Assembly (NCBI GenBank): GCA_032433765.1
Contig: JAVIAB010000124.1
Coordinates: forward strand, 97,549,202 to 97,613,201
Reading direction: 5' to 3'
Length of the DNA stretch: 64,000 bases
From: Megaustenia siamemsis
Lineage: Eukaryota; Mollusca; Gastropoda; Stylommatophora; Ariophantidae
Shown: positions 19,193 through 27,310 of the stretch, one piece after another
Position numbering within the stretch: the first letter of the stretch is position 1
How the letters are laid out: every line of letters begins with the position of its first letter
Made by a program: the position numbers and the translations under genes
Notes under the pieces: generated by a model
What the model saw: the letters and a program-made list of their open reading frames with translations, nothing else
Databases searched by the model: none
What the model was told of the DNA's origin: nothing

Positions 19193-20389
19193 TGGCGCAA
19201 AGTAACCGACATGCGCGATCGTACAGCCCTCGTCCGGAACTACCTAGCACTCAGGGACCAGGCTCGGCAACGCCTTCAAACAGAAACACTAGGGGAGTCG
19301 TCTCTGCAGGAAGAGGCAGCCAAACTTTTCAAACCAATCACCTCACACCAAGCAGCGGAGATAGGAAAAGTCACAGCCGCAATAGAGCGCTTGCCAGCAC
19401 CTTCGCTGCGCGAGGCTTTTACCCGTCCGGAGGACACCGACGGCACGTCAAGACAAGCCTACGCACTCCACGGAGCGGCGCCTTCGCTGCGCGAGGCTTT
19501 ACCCGTCCGGAGGACACCGACGGCACGTCAAGACATGCCTCTGCCGGTAGAAGATGCCCCCACGCTATATATTAGTCCCGACCAAGGGTTGGATATTGAA
19601 ATAATAAGGCGCCACGGATTTAAGCCCCCCAGCGAACTCGACCTCAGCGACACACAAGAAATCGCCAACACCATCAATAGAGTCACTCACACTAACCGAT
19701 ATGTACTGGGAGCGGAAAAAAAGCGTAAAGCCACCACAGAAGAAAGAAAGCAGCAATTAACGATGGAAAAGGACGCTCTAAAACAATATAGTGAACGTCT
19801 TCGCCTACTAACACAGGGTTACAGGCTCGTCCGATCTAGTGGGGCTACTTCGCTGCGCGAGGCTTTTACCCGTCCGGAGGACGCTACAGCTACCGCTACA
19901 GGTAGTGGGTTGAAACTGAAGGGAAACCGGTTTGGATCCCTCACAATCGACCCGCAAGCTTTGCAGGCGGGGAAACTGCGGGCGTTCGACAATGGAGACA
20001 ATCTAGTGCTCGAAGCTCCGGCAGATGAGTCGCTTTACAATCTCCTTACAAAGCGCTTTTTAAAAACGATGCAATATACCCCCGAGGCTGTCAAAACTTT
20101 CCAGCGGCTGGCTGAACTTGCCGGCTTGCCTCTCCATGGGCGAAAGAGCAAAAAACACCAGCTGATAAGGTCCTCCGGACGGGTAAAAGCCTCGCACAGC
20201 GAAGGTGGGGCTTTGCAATATTATAAGGATCCAGAAGCGCTAGTTGAAAGGCTACAGCTATTAGCTGCCTCGAAGCGTGCAGGTAATACGGGCCTTGATA
20301 ATGAAATTTCGGCTATTTTAGACGAGCTCCTTCGCAGTGGCGCGGTTCCTAAGGCTTTGATTCTCGAATTGAACAGAAGCCTCCTATAA
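19190..20389 (+). CDS. 399-aa protein with four embedded repeat copies, unknown function
   Basis: I do not recognise the family. The sequence is helical, rich in charged residues and Gln/Leu (for example residues 10-65 and 180-220), and lies between ATPase and penton, where minor structural proteins are usual. Four dispersed-repeat copies are translated: about residues 71-82 (SLREAFTRPED), 98-108 (one base shorter, reading SLREALPVRR), 221-232 (SLREAFTRPED) and 328-340 (reverse orientation, SSGRVKASHSEG). The one-base-short copy changes the frame relative to the other copies yet the gene stays open. Either the gene adapted to it or the true frame upstream differs; an overlapping open frame at 19192-19575 reflects this. 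Segments between the copies are presumably the original protein. Confidence 0.7.
   Translation: MWRKVTDMRDRTALVRNYLALRDQARQRLQTETLGESSLQEEAAKLFKPITSHQAAEIGKVTAAIERLPAPSLREAFTRPEDTDGTSRQAYALHGAAPSLREALPVRRTPTARQDMPLPVEDAPTLYISPDQGLDIEIIRRHGFKPPSELDLSDTQEIANTINRVTHTNRYVLGAEKKRKATTEERKQQLTMEKDALKQYSERLRLLTQGYRLVRSSGATSLREAFTRPEDATATATGSGLKLKGNRFGSLTIDPQALQAGKLRAFDNGDNLVLEAPADESLYNLLTKRFLKTMQYTPEAVKTFQRLAELAGLPLHGRKSKKHQLIRSSGRVKASHSEGGALQYYKDPEALVERLQLLAASKRAGNTGLDNEISAILDELLRSGAVPKALILELNRSLL
19401..19515 (+). repeat. two dispersed-repeat copies (19401-19435, 19482-19515)
   Basis: Both are followed by the same extension, ACACCGACGGCACGTCAAGA, so the mobile or duplicated unit is about 50 bp long in this form. 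The second copy has one T fewer in the CTTTTACC run. Confidence 0.9.
19848..19882 (+). repeat. dispersed repeat copy
   Basis: CTTCGCTGCGCGAGGC...CGGAGGAC, in frame as SLREAFTRPED in the 399-aa protein. Followed by GCTACAGCTACC and not by the GACGGCACGTCA extension. Confidence 0.92.
20170..20204 (-). repeat. dispersed repeat copy, reverse orientation
   Basis: Minus-oriented copy with one G-to-A change (CTCGCACAGCGAAG). It is in frame as SSGRVKASHSEG near the C-terminus of the 399-aa protein. Confidence 0.92.
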
Positions 20390-20402
20390 GTGCATACCCC
20401 AA

Positions 20403-21179
20403 ATGGAGTTTCAGTTACAGAAGATTGAAAGCCATCTTCGCCCTAAAGAGGGTAACTCTTTCGTATTTTCGTCAAACAGCACCGACTGGACAACCACCTT
20501 CTCTCCGCCCTTTTACCTCGAACCCAACAATAAGTACGAATTAGCTCTAGTCAATTTGGAGACATATAACGCTGTCCCCAACATTACAGAAAGTAATAAT
20601 ACTTTCGTCTACAGCCCAGACGCAGGGGTTACCTGGAAGACAATTTCATTACCAGAAGGAAGCTACGAACTCGCTCAAATCAACGATGAGATTCAATGCC
20701 AGCTGAAGGGCAGCGGTGATTGGAATTCTGAGACGCAGGCACATTACATAGTTGTAGGAGCAAACAGGGCGACATTACGTGCCAACATCGAGATTACGAA
20801 CCCTAGCTACAGAGTTGACATGAGCAAATCTACCATTGCGTCGACTCTCGGATTCGAGCAGAGGGTGCTATCCACTACTGGATTCCATACAGGGGACAAA
20901 CCAGTAGACATTTCAACACTTAGTAGCATACTTGTAAACTGCGATCTAGTCAGTGGTTCCTACCTAAATGGCACCAACCACCCCGTTCTGTACAGCTTCT
21001 ACCCAGGCGTACAACCTGGATTTAAGATCATTGAGACTCCACACAATTTGGTTTATTTGCCGGTAAGCCAGCGTGGCAGTATTCAAAGAATACGCTTGTG
21101 GCTAACGGATCAGAATGGCTCTCAATTGAATCTCCGAGGGGAACGAATTACAGCTAGATTACATCTTCGGCAGATTTGA
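20403..21179 (+). CDS. mCP: minor capsid (penton-like) protein (258 aa)
   Basis: Length, position directly before the major capsid block and beta-rich composition match the single-jelly-roll penton of Polintons and adintoviruses. Features I recognise: FSPPFYLEPNNKYELALVNL (about 38-57), a conserved early strand pair of this family, then SLPEGSYELAQINDEI, and a C-terminal strand region ending ITARLHLRQI. It would sit at capsid vertices and hold the fibres. No repeat copy interrupts it. The ATG at 20403 lies 13 bp after the preceding stop. Confidence 0.85.
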   Translation: MEFQLQKIESHLRPKEGNSFVFSSNSTDWTTTFSPPFYLEPNNKYELALVNLETYNAVPNITESNNTFVYSPDAGVTWKTISLPEGSYELAQINDEIQCQLKGSGDWNSETQAHYIVVGANRATLRANIEITNPSYRVDMSKSTIASTLGFEQRVLSTTGFHTGDKPVDISTLSSILVNCDLVSGSYLNGTNHPVLYSFYPGVQPGFKIIETPHNLVYLPVSQRGSIQRIRLWLTDQNGSQLNLRGERITARLHLRQI

Positions 21180-21237
21180 AGTAAAATTCTTACATTAAAC
21201 ATTTTGACTGACATTATAGAAAATCTTCTAAGCTACC

Positions 21238-21642
21238 ATGTTGATAATTTCGCGGAACGTGGCAGAGGGAAACCGGCGGATGAAAAGACAGCGCTATGTA
21301 ATCGGAAAAGGCCTGTCGGACTGGATACAACCCGTGGTGCGGGCCATTGGGGGTGTCGGTAAATTCGTTGTGGCAAACAAAGGCGCTATAGCAAATGTAG
21401 CGGACGTGGCCGGTAAAGTTGCTAAGGCCGGCGCTACAACCGCAGCCTCAATTAAGCAAATCGCTGACATAGTCCGCAGCAAAGCACGCTCGTCCACGCG
21501 AGCCGCTACAGGGCCGGAGAGAGTTATCTCTGAAAAAACCTTAGAGATTCTGCATGGGCTTGCGGCCCCCACGACTGAAGCGGCACGTCAAAATATCAAC
21601 AGTCGGATAGCAGGCTCGGGTTTTAGGAAAATTCTTTATTAG
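21238..21642 (+). CDS. small basic, Ala/Gly-rich virion-type protein (134 aa)
   Basis: Residues 14-110 are basic with amphipathic Ala/Val/Gly-rich helices (VGKFVVANKGAIANVADVAG). A protein of this kind lies between penton and major capsid genes in many Polintons and may be compared with adenovirus minor core or membrane-active proteins; that comparison is by position and composition only. Starts are possible at 21238 or at the internal ATG near 21280, which begins MKRQRYVIGKG. It ends 37 bp before the major capsid gene. Confidence 0.7.
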   Translation: MLIISRNVAEGNRRMKRQRYVIGKGLSDWIQPVVRAIGGVGKFVVANKGAIANVADVAGKVAKAGATTAASIKQIADIVRSKARSSTRAATGPERVISEKTLEILHGLAAPTTEAARQNINSRIAGSGFRKILY

Positions 21643-21679
21643 AAAATAGAATTGTTTCTATATCTGAAGTAAATTTTCT

Positions 21680-22978
21680 ATGGCGGATACACAAGAAATT
21701 ACCGATGAAATGTTGACTCTTGTAGAGCAGACGCTTGTTGACGAGAGCATCGAGTCGTACGTCTACAAGGAGTATCACCCACAAAACCCCGCCACAATAA
21801 ACAACAATCAGGATATAGCAATCGAAGTAAACTTCCAAGACGTTTACACACACCCGTCTAAAAGTTTTCTCAATGTTGAAGGGAGGCTAGCATCCGGCAC
21901 AGAAGTCGACTACACACCTACAACGCTTGTGTCACTCGTGAATAACGCTGTTATGTACATGTTCTCGCGGCTAAGGTACCGGCTCAATGATCAAGATATT
22001 GAGAATGTTCTCAACCCTGGCCAAGCCACAACAATTAAGGGCCTATTGACATATGGAGATGATTTTTCAAAGGCCGAGGGTCTTAACATGTGCTGGCAAA
22101 AAGATACCTCAGCGGCGGCTGAATCAGCTAATACTGGGTGGGAGGCCCGACGGCAGCTAGTAGTGGTCAAGCCGAATCCAAGCGGGACGTTTTCGTTCTG
22201 CGTCCCGTTAAGCCACCTGTTCGGTTTTTGCGAGGACTACCGCAAGGTGGTTTATGGTTGTAAACATTCGTTGATATTATCTCGTGAATCAGATACCAAA
22301 GGTATATTTCGCGATGCTGCGGCGCCTAGAGGGAAAGTCACGCTAACTAAGCTTGCCTGGGTAATACCGCACGTCATGCCTTCTTTGGAGGCTAAGACCA
22401 AACTAGTAGAGCAGATAGGCGCTAAAATAAAGGTGCCGATATCTTTTCGAGCTCTTCAATGCGAAAGCTTTGCCGTGCCGGAAGCCAGTTCGTTTACCTG
22501 GACTCTCTCCATTACGTCGGGCACTGAAAAACCACGATGGCTTTTGGTGGCTTTCCAAACCAACCGCGATAGCCAGACCAGCAATCCGGCTTGCTTTGAC
22601 CATGTAAATTTAACTGACATTCATGTGAGGTTAAATACCGATCAGTATCCTGACTCCGAGGAAAAAATGGACTTTGTACAGCGAAAGATTTCCAGGGCTT
22701 ACAAGAGGTTATGTGACTTTAAGGCAGAATACTATGGTATTGAGGGAAGCGTGTCCTCAAACCAGGTGACTCCGCTCGAATTTATAGAATTATACCCAAT
22801 CCACGTCATCGATGTCCGCAGACAGTCGGAGCGGTTGAAAACGGCCGTCCAAACCGTACAGGTCAGGGCGACTTTTGGAAACAACGTGCCAGCAGGAACC
22901 ATGGCCTACGCAGTGCTCATAAGCGACCGGCTGCTGACGCTAGAGTCTGACGGCACGAAATTTAGCAAATTGTATTAA
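21680..22978 (+). CDS. MCP: major capsid protein, double jelly roll (432 aa)
   Basis: Forms the hexon-like capsid shell. The N-terminal pattern (about 30-110: QDIAIEVNFQDVYTHPSKSF, LNVEGRL, then LVNNAVMYMFSRLRYRLND) is characteristic of Polinton/adintovirus hexons, as are CVPLSHLFGFCEDYRKVVYG (about 173-192) and the paired domains. The length of 432 aa is in the usual range. The sequence is open throughout with no repeat copy. Upstream, 21643-21679 contains ATTAGAAAATAG, which might be a weaker form of the ATTAGAG motif. Confidence 0.92.
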   Translation: MADTQEITDEMLTLVEQTLVDESIESYVYKEYHPQNPATINNNQDIAIEVNFQDVYTHPSKSFLNVEGRLASGTEVDYTPTTLVSLVNNAVMYMFSRLRYRLNDQDIENVLNPGQATTIKGLLTYGDDFSKAEGLNMCWQKDTSAAAESANTGWEARRQLVVVKPNPSGTFSFCVPLSHLFGFCEDYRKVVYGCKHSLILSRESDTKGIFRDAAAPRGKVTLTKLAWVIPHVMPSLEAKTKLVEQIGAKIKVPISFRALQCESFAVPEASSFTWTLSITSGTEKPRWLLVAFQTNRDSQTSNPACFDHVNLTDIHVRLNTDQYPDSEEKMDFVQRKISRAYKRLCDFKAEYYGIEGSVSSNQVTPLEFIELYPIHVIDVRRQSERLKTAVQTVQVRATFGNNVPAGTMAYAVLISDRLLTLESDGTKFSKLY

Positions 22979-23011
22979 ACAAAAATCTCCATCAATATAC
23001 AGTATAGGAAA

Positions 23012-23509
23012 ATGAAGTATACTCCTTTTGGGTTAACACTTACGCAGGGGCAGAAAGAATCATTGGCAAAAGCCGCCCATGATGGGGTAGGCGTTACTAT
23101 TCGGCTGACGGTTGAGCAGCTTCATGGCGACGATACCCTGGGGCTCACTAAGCGCCAAATAGCTCACCTGGAGAAGAAACGCGCCGCCAGTGCTGGGGCC
23201 GAGCTCGTTATTTCCAAAACTCAGCTAGCGGCTCAAAAAACGGGTGGGTTTCTACCGTTTTTGCCCTTAATATTAGGGGGGCTCGCTGCAGCGGGGTCGC
23301 TAGCAGGAGGTAGTGCGGCTATCGCGAAAGCAGTCGACGATAAAAAAGCGAGTGCTCGAGCCCAGGCTGAGGCCGAGCGCCACAATCGTGAGGTTGAGAA
23401 ACAGCTAGCTGGTGCGGGGTTGTTTCTGGCCCCATCGGCGAGCACGGGGCACGGCATTTATGGCAAATGCAAGGGTTCGGGGCTCTACTTGGCGCCCCAA
23501 AAAAAGTAG
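23012..23509 (+). CDS. hydrophobic minor virion protein (165 aa)
   Basis: The opening MKYTPFGLTLTQGQKESLAKA and TIRLTVEQL...LTKRQI are a conserved N-terminal module seen in many Polintons (family recognised; function not established). Residues 78-107 are a long Gly/Ala/Leu hydrophobic stretch (GGFLPFLPLILGGLAAAG), fit for a membrane-active or membrane-inserted helix. A coiled charged segment follows, then a GSGLYLAP tail. It sits between major capsid and protease and overlaps the protease ORF start by 43 bp in a different frame. Confidence 0.8.
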   Translation: MKYTPFGLTLTQGQKESLAKAAHDGVGVTIRLTVEQLHGDDTLGLTKRQIAHLEKKRAASAGAELVISKTQLAAQKTGGFLPFLPLILGGLAAAGSLAGGSAAIAKAVDDKKASARAQAEAERHNREVEKQLAGAGLFLAPSASTGHGIYGKCKGSGLYLAPQKK

Positions 23510-23828
23510 AACCCCTGAGCAATTTTGATATTGAAAAGGCCGGCCGTACCATCCCCCACTTTCGTGGCGTGTTTTCGCGAAACACCCTGCCTAACAAGAT
23601 TTCTCAGAAAGAATGCGGCATAGTTAATCTCGACTCCAGCAGTGGTGGGGGCACCGACGGGTAAAAGCTTCGCGCAGCGAGGGTCTTCCTATACAGACAC
23701 AGACGTTCCAACTGCAGAGACCCGAAGAGGTTATCTGCGGCCACCTATGTCTTCGAGTGTTGTGTGAACTCGCAGCTGGAAATGCTTTTAAAAATGTGAT
23801 CTTACACATAGCTAAACAGAGAGTGTGA
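23467..23828 (+). pseudogene. PRO: adenain-like cysteine protease, internally deleted at a repeat copy
   Basis: The left piece (23467-23664) has the family N-terminus: LSNFDIEKAG, IPHFRGVFSRNTLP, then the glycine-rich strand before the catalytic His. At the place where that His should follow, sequence changes into a dispersed-repeat copy (23656-23681), which brings a TAA. The right piece, from about 23710 to the TGA at 23826-23828, contains EEVICGHLCLRVL, the conserved Cys region. The middle (normally some 60-70 residues; estimate from family) is absent. The enzyme would mature capsid proteins; this copy cannot be active as read. The stop overlaps the fibre ATG (TGATG). Confidence 0.82.
23656..23681 (-). 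repeat. truncated dispersed repeat copy at the protease break
   Basis: GACGGGTAAAAGCTTCGCG followed by CAGCGAGG. It lacks the TCCTCCG end found in other copies. This is the only copy seen here in a frame with a stop (GGG-TAA). Confidence 0.9.
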
Positions 23829-24805
23829 TGCCTGTGGATAAGTTTTATATGGGACATAGCACCGGCTGTGGAGCGGCGGCGGCCTCGTGGGGCAGCCCAG
23901 TCGGCCTCGTACATAGGGCTGGCGATACTATGCTTGGTGACCTATCATTGGGGGGCTTTCAGCTGAAAGACGTAGGGAACCCTTTAGAGGCTAGCGATGC
24001 GGCTACTAAAGAGTATGTGGATACTCGAGATGCTGATCAAAACGCAGCAACCGAAAAATACGTTGACGCCCTCGTACACAGGGCGGGCGATACAATGCTA
24101 GGTGAGCTATCATTGGGGGGCTTTCCGTTGAAAGACGTAGGTAACCCTTTAGATTCTAGCGATGCGGCTACTAAAGAGTATGTGGATACTCGAGATGCCG
24201 ATCAAAACGCAGCAACCAAAAAATACGTTGACGCCCTCGTTATATCCACAACGGATTTATTAGACGCTAGAGTTCTACAGCTGGATGGATCAAAAGCACC
24301 AACCCACGACATTAAGTGGGGTCATCACAAAATATCCGAGCTCGCCGACCCTGAAGCACCCCAAGACGCGGCTACTATGGCATATGTTGAGAACGCTATA
24401 GAAGATGCCTCGGGGCAACGTTTCGATATATATGAGATTTCCTTGCAATGGAAGTTAACTAGGACCTTATCGATCACCCCGATTGGGGACCCTCAGCTTA
24501 CACAGGATCCGCGTAACGAAGGTGACAGAAGGGTAATCCTTGGCATAAGAGCGCCTGGGGTCTATAAGATTCAGTTGGTAGGACTGCGCACTGGGAGCCA
24601 CAAGTCGATTGACATCTCGCTGCATTTAAACCCTCCCCTTGCGTTAGTGTTACAACATACAATAACAGACTATACCTATTTTAACACCTCGGGATTGTTC
24701 TGGATAGCACAGCCCTCGTCTCTACAACTAATGTTTTCAGTAGTACTCCCATCCGTCAGTGATAACATTAATATACAGGCAACACTCCTCCTTGAAAAAC
24801 TGTAG
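23828..24805 (+). CDS. fibre-like protein with phage-tail-fibre-type repeats (325 aa)
   Basis: Probably a trimeric host-attachment fibre. The short N-terminus MPVDKF is shared with the next gene and could be the penton anchor. Then come two exact-length 55-residue repeats (DNA 23906-24070 and 24071-24235) with GDTMLGDLSLGG, LKDVGNPL and DAATKEYVD, followed by a third partial unit (WGHHKISELADP, DAATMAYVENAI). This is the classic repeat of caudovirus tail fibres and of several Polinton fibres (family knowledge). The C-terminal 130 residues are beta-rich and could form a C1q/TNF-like or knob head. The ATG at 23828 overlaps the protease stop; the GTG three bases earlier is not a credible eukaryotic start. 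Confidence 0.83.
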   Translation: MPVDKFYMGHSTGCGAAAASWGSPVGLVHRAGDTMLGDLSLGGFQLKDVGNPLEASDAATKEYVDTRDADQNAATEKYVDALVHRAGDTMLGELSLGGFPLKDVGNPLDSSDAATKEYVDTRDADQNAATKKYVDALVISTTDLLDARVLQLDGSKAPTHDIKWGHHKISELADPEAPQDAATMAYVENAIEDASGQRFDIYEISLQWKLTRTLSITPIGDPQLTQDPRNEGDRRVILGIRAPGVYKIQLVGLRTGSHKSIDISLHLNPPLALVLQHTITDYTYFNTSGLFWIAQPSSLQLMFSVVLPSVSDNINIQATLLLEKL

Positions 24806-24867
24806 TAGTTCTGGTCAATTCTACAAATATATTAGTTTTTAATATTGAATATGCCAGTATTACTACT

Positions 24868-25641
24868 ATGCCAGTAGACAAGTTCTTGCAAGGTTCAAGC
24901 AATGAGCACAGACCTAAGGTCTGGGCCACGAGGAATTGCTTCGCCAACCTCGGAGATGTTCGAGGATTCGATGATCCGGGGGGCGCGGGGGTGATTTATG
25001 GGATGGAGTTAGCCAAAGGAGGCCTTTATCGGCGGGCCGCCATAGAAAGTCATACAAGTGGGTTTGAACCCAATTGGGAGCTCAGGCTGGACCTAGCCAT
25101 GCGCTATATAGATTTGCAAAGTCCGGCCGAGGGTGGTATTACAAAAGTGGTATGGCTAATGAACGCTGGCAGCATGTTTGTCGGCTATCGCCCGTCCGGC
25201 GCAGAGCCGACGACCCTCAATGGGCACGTTAATTCTTACTACCTGGGTCCGAAGGGAGTTAACGTTGCGAAGTTACAGGCTCAAACAACGGTTCCAAGAG
25301 ACCTAGAAATCTTAAGAAAACCCCCAAAGGGGTCCGTGATATATCTAGAAATTGAGACGGGCAGTATGCTCCCCAGCGCCCCGATCGAGATTTTGCCTGG
25401 GGTGTCAATCAAGTGGAAACGCCCCGAAATGACGGGTTTGGTTATAAAAATTGGGGAGGGGAAGGCAGACCTCTCAACGAATGTAAGCGATTTGGAAGCA
25501 AACACGGTGGCGGAAAAAATATCACTAGAATTTATATTCAGTGGATTGTCGTTTTACTTTAAACGGCTACTTTTTAGCCTGTCCCCGGTAAGTGATCGCG
25601 TTATTGAGCACCTAATTAAACAGATAAAAAGTTCTGCATAA
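24868..25641 (+). CDS. second protein with the MPVDKF N-terminus (257 aa), probable vertex/fibre protein
   Basis: I do not recognise its body. The first six residues are identical to those of the preceding fibre (MPVDKF), while the rest is unrelated: a beta-rich middle (KVVWLMNAGSMFVGYRPSG, SVIYLEIETGSM) and an amphipathic C-terminal helix region (about 215-257). A shared N-terminal peptide on otherwise different proteins is what one expects if both dock on the same capsid site. It follows the fibre by 62 bp. Confidence 0.7.
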   Translation: MPVDKFLQGSSNEHRPKVWATRNCFANLGDVRGFDDPGGAGVIYGMELAKGGLYRRAAIESHTSGFEPNWELRLDLAMRYIDLQSPAEGGITKVVWLMNAGSMFVGYRPSGAEPTTLNGHVNSYYLGPKGVNVAKLQAQTTVPRDLEILRKPPKGSVIYLEIETGSMLPSAPIEILPGVSIKWKRPEMTGLVIKIGEGKADLSTNVSDLEANTVAEKISLEFIFSGLSFYFKRLLFSLSPVSDRVIEHLIKQIKSSA

Positions 25642-25668
25642 AGCTTTATATACCTGTTCTGCCTGACT

Positions 25669-26262
25669 ATGTATCCCACACTAGACGCGTCAGTTGATCG
25701 GCCTGTCGACCAGTCCTACCGCATTCAAGAGGTTGTCCGCCTGCGAAAATGTTTGGAGGACGAGAGAGATAAACGGACGTCCCTATACAAGAAATATCGG
25801 CGCGGTGCTAATAGTCTAGACGGTATTGATACGGCACTGTTTACAGTCACAGCTGGGATGGGCGTTGGCGGTATTGCGCTTCTTTCAACCGTTATCATGG
25901 CTCCTGTAGCTCTAGGACTAGAGATTGGGGCCCTAGCTTGTGGCACCTTTGGGGCAGTCAGTAAGGTGGTCTCTCGTCAGCTAAATCTCAAGGCTAAGAA
26001 ACACGATGAGATTCGTGTTTTGGCTGAAAGTAAACTAAACAGCATCACCGGCATCGTATCCACTGCCCTAGAAGACGGGAGTATCTCCGATGTGGACTTT
26101 AAAATGGTTCTTACAGAATTTGATAAGTACCTGCAGATGAAAAAAGAAGTACGCGCCCCTGGCGGAAAAAAATTGGACGAGGAAGAGTTGTCGGAGGAGA
26201 AAATAAAGCAAGAAATCCGAACCGAAATTGCCAAGCACATGGCCAGTTTCAAGTCTTCATAA
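25669..26262 (+). CDS. two-transmembrane-segment protein with coiled coils (197 aa)
   Basis: Residues 20-45 are a charged helix (RLRKCLEDERDKRTSLYKK). Two hydrophobic segments follow at about 54-75 and 78-100. Then comes KAKKHDEIRVLAESKLNSI and a long acidic/basic coiled coil to the end. I recognise this layout from other animal Polintons. It is reminiscent of SLATT-type two-TM proteins, but that is only a resemblance. It may be a virion or host-membrane protein. It lies 27 bp after the previous gene. Confidence 0.75.
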   Translation: MYPTLDASVDRPVDQSYRIQEVVRLRKCLEDERDKRTSLYKKYRRGANSLDGIDTALFTVTAGMGVGGIALLSTVIMAPVALGLEIGALACGTFGAVSKVVSRQLNLKAKKHDEIRVLAESKLNSITGIVSTALEDGSISDVDFKMVLTEFDKYLQMKKEVRAPGGKKLDEEELSEEKIKQEIRTEIAKHMASFKSS

Positions 26263-26530
26263 AATGTTTCTTCAGCTGGAGAGATATTTCCTGTGGCTAC
26301 GCCTCTGACGAGCGTGTGATTCCTACAGCGCCTCCTCCCTACAGTTATTAATTATATTTCTCTTACACACACGGTTCTCTTTTTACTACCACAAAAAAAT
26401 AACAGCTGCACTTGACACGAGATAACGTGTGAGCTAACATTTCCGATGGTTAGAAAATTATGAGCTATCATTTGAACAGATATGAATACTGTATGTAACG
26501 CATCGTCGTATCGGAACCACATACACCAAT
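26263..26530. other. intergenic, no feature
   Basis: 268 bp of AT-rich sequence with an A7 run near 26393. No promoter motif of the ATTAGAG type was seen. Confidence 0.5.
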
Positions 26531-26980
26531 ATGGATCCATCATGTGACATAGCAACTGAATTGCCGGACACAAAACATACGTCCGGGTGGCTATTCTATC
26601 TTAGCGAGCTAATGTCAGTACCAGGGATATGGAGGCTCGCCGGCAGGTGGCTCAGCTGGCGAACATACTTGCGTCGTGGTTATCTATGTTACGGCATGCC
26701 GCTGAGTATCAGAGGGCAGCTTCAAAAATACGACAATGATTTCAGGTTTGAGTATACCGCCAACCTTATAGTTCTAGCTATGAATGAGCTCGTGCGCCGC
26801 ACAAAAACGGGGTCTCTCGAATTACATATCCAACCCTATAGTCGTGATTCAATCGAGTTTGGGCTACCGCAGGGGAGGGGAGAAGCAGAGCTCATGAATC
26901 TAATTCTTAAAGACGCAGAGGCATGCGGCTATCACATAGAGCACGGGATAGACAAAATAACGATTCAGGGAAAAAAATAA
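26531..26980 (+). CDS. 149-aa protein, unknown
   Basis: Not recognised. The ATG at 26531 opens a frame with a Trp/Leu-rich first half (GWLFYLSELMSVPGIWRLAG), then a charged alpha/beta-looking region (LELHIQPYSRDSIEFGLP, DAEACGYHIEHGIDKITI). There are no Cys pairs and no convincing membrane segment. It is the last plus-strand gene of the capsid block. Coding status rests on length, ATG and codon pattern similar to its neighbours. Confidence 0.6.
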   Translation: MDPSCDIATELPDTKHTSGWLFYLSELMSVPGIWRLAGRWLSWRTYLRRGYLCYGMPLSIRGQLQKYDNDFRFEYTANLIVLAMNELVRRTKTGSLELHIQPYSRDSIEFGLPQGRGEAELMNLILKDAEACGYHIEHGIDKITIQGKK

Positions 26981-27168
26981 GCGTGCGCCTCCTCCAAAAA
27001 TATTATCAAGGAAGTTAAAAGTGCTATGTTTCGGGCGGCTTTTCCGCAGATTAACTGAATTCCCCCGTTAAGTGAGCCACTTAACAGTCACATGCATATC
27101 CTCGGCTGCTCATCTTTTGTCAACTGTGATAACAATTTTCAGCTCGAAAAAATGCGACAAAACAGAAC

Positions 27169-27192
27169 AACCGTGACACTCTTGTCACGGTT
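27169..27192. other. perfect 10-bp hairpin with CTCT loop
   Basis: AACCGTGACA-CTCT-TGTCACGGTT. The half-sites TGTCAC/GTGACA recur just outside (GTTGTCACAAAC). It could be a protein-binding site or transcription-end hairpin between the convergent plus and minus gene blocks. Confidence 0.6.
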
Positions 27193-27310
27193 GTCACAAA
27201 CGATTTTTCGCTCACGCTTTTCCTTTTAAATCCCTGTCACGTTACATAATTTTCTATTTTTACATGGATCATGTGATGGAGCGTATGACTGTCATGTGTT
27301 GATCATTTGC

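Noticed and set aside
16760..20389. Inteins or protein tags as an explanation for SLREAFTRPED
   Set aside because: The repeat is conserved at DNA level and read in several frames and both directions, so selection or copying is on DNA, not on one peptide. It is far too short for an intein.
23828..24805. Phage or bacterial contamination, suggested by tail-fibre repeats
   Set aside because: The gene lies inside a Polinton with terminal repeats and a target duplication in animal DNA. Such repeats are known in Polinton/adintovirus fibres.
25185..25215. Further copy of the dispersed repeat (GCCCGTCCGGCGCAG)
   Set aside because: Only about 12 bases match and the flanks do not; it falls inside an ordinary coding stretch.
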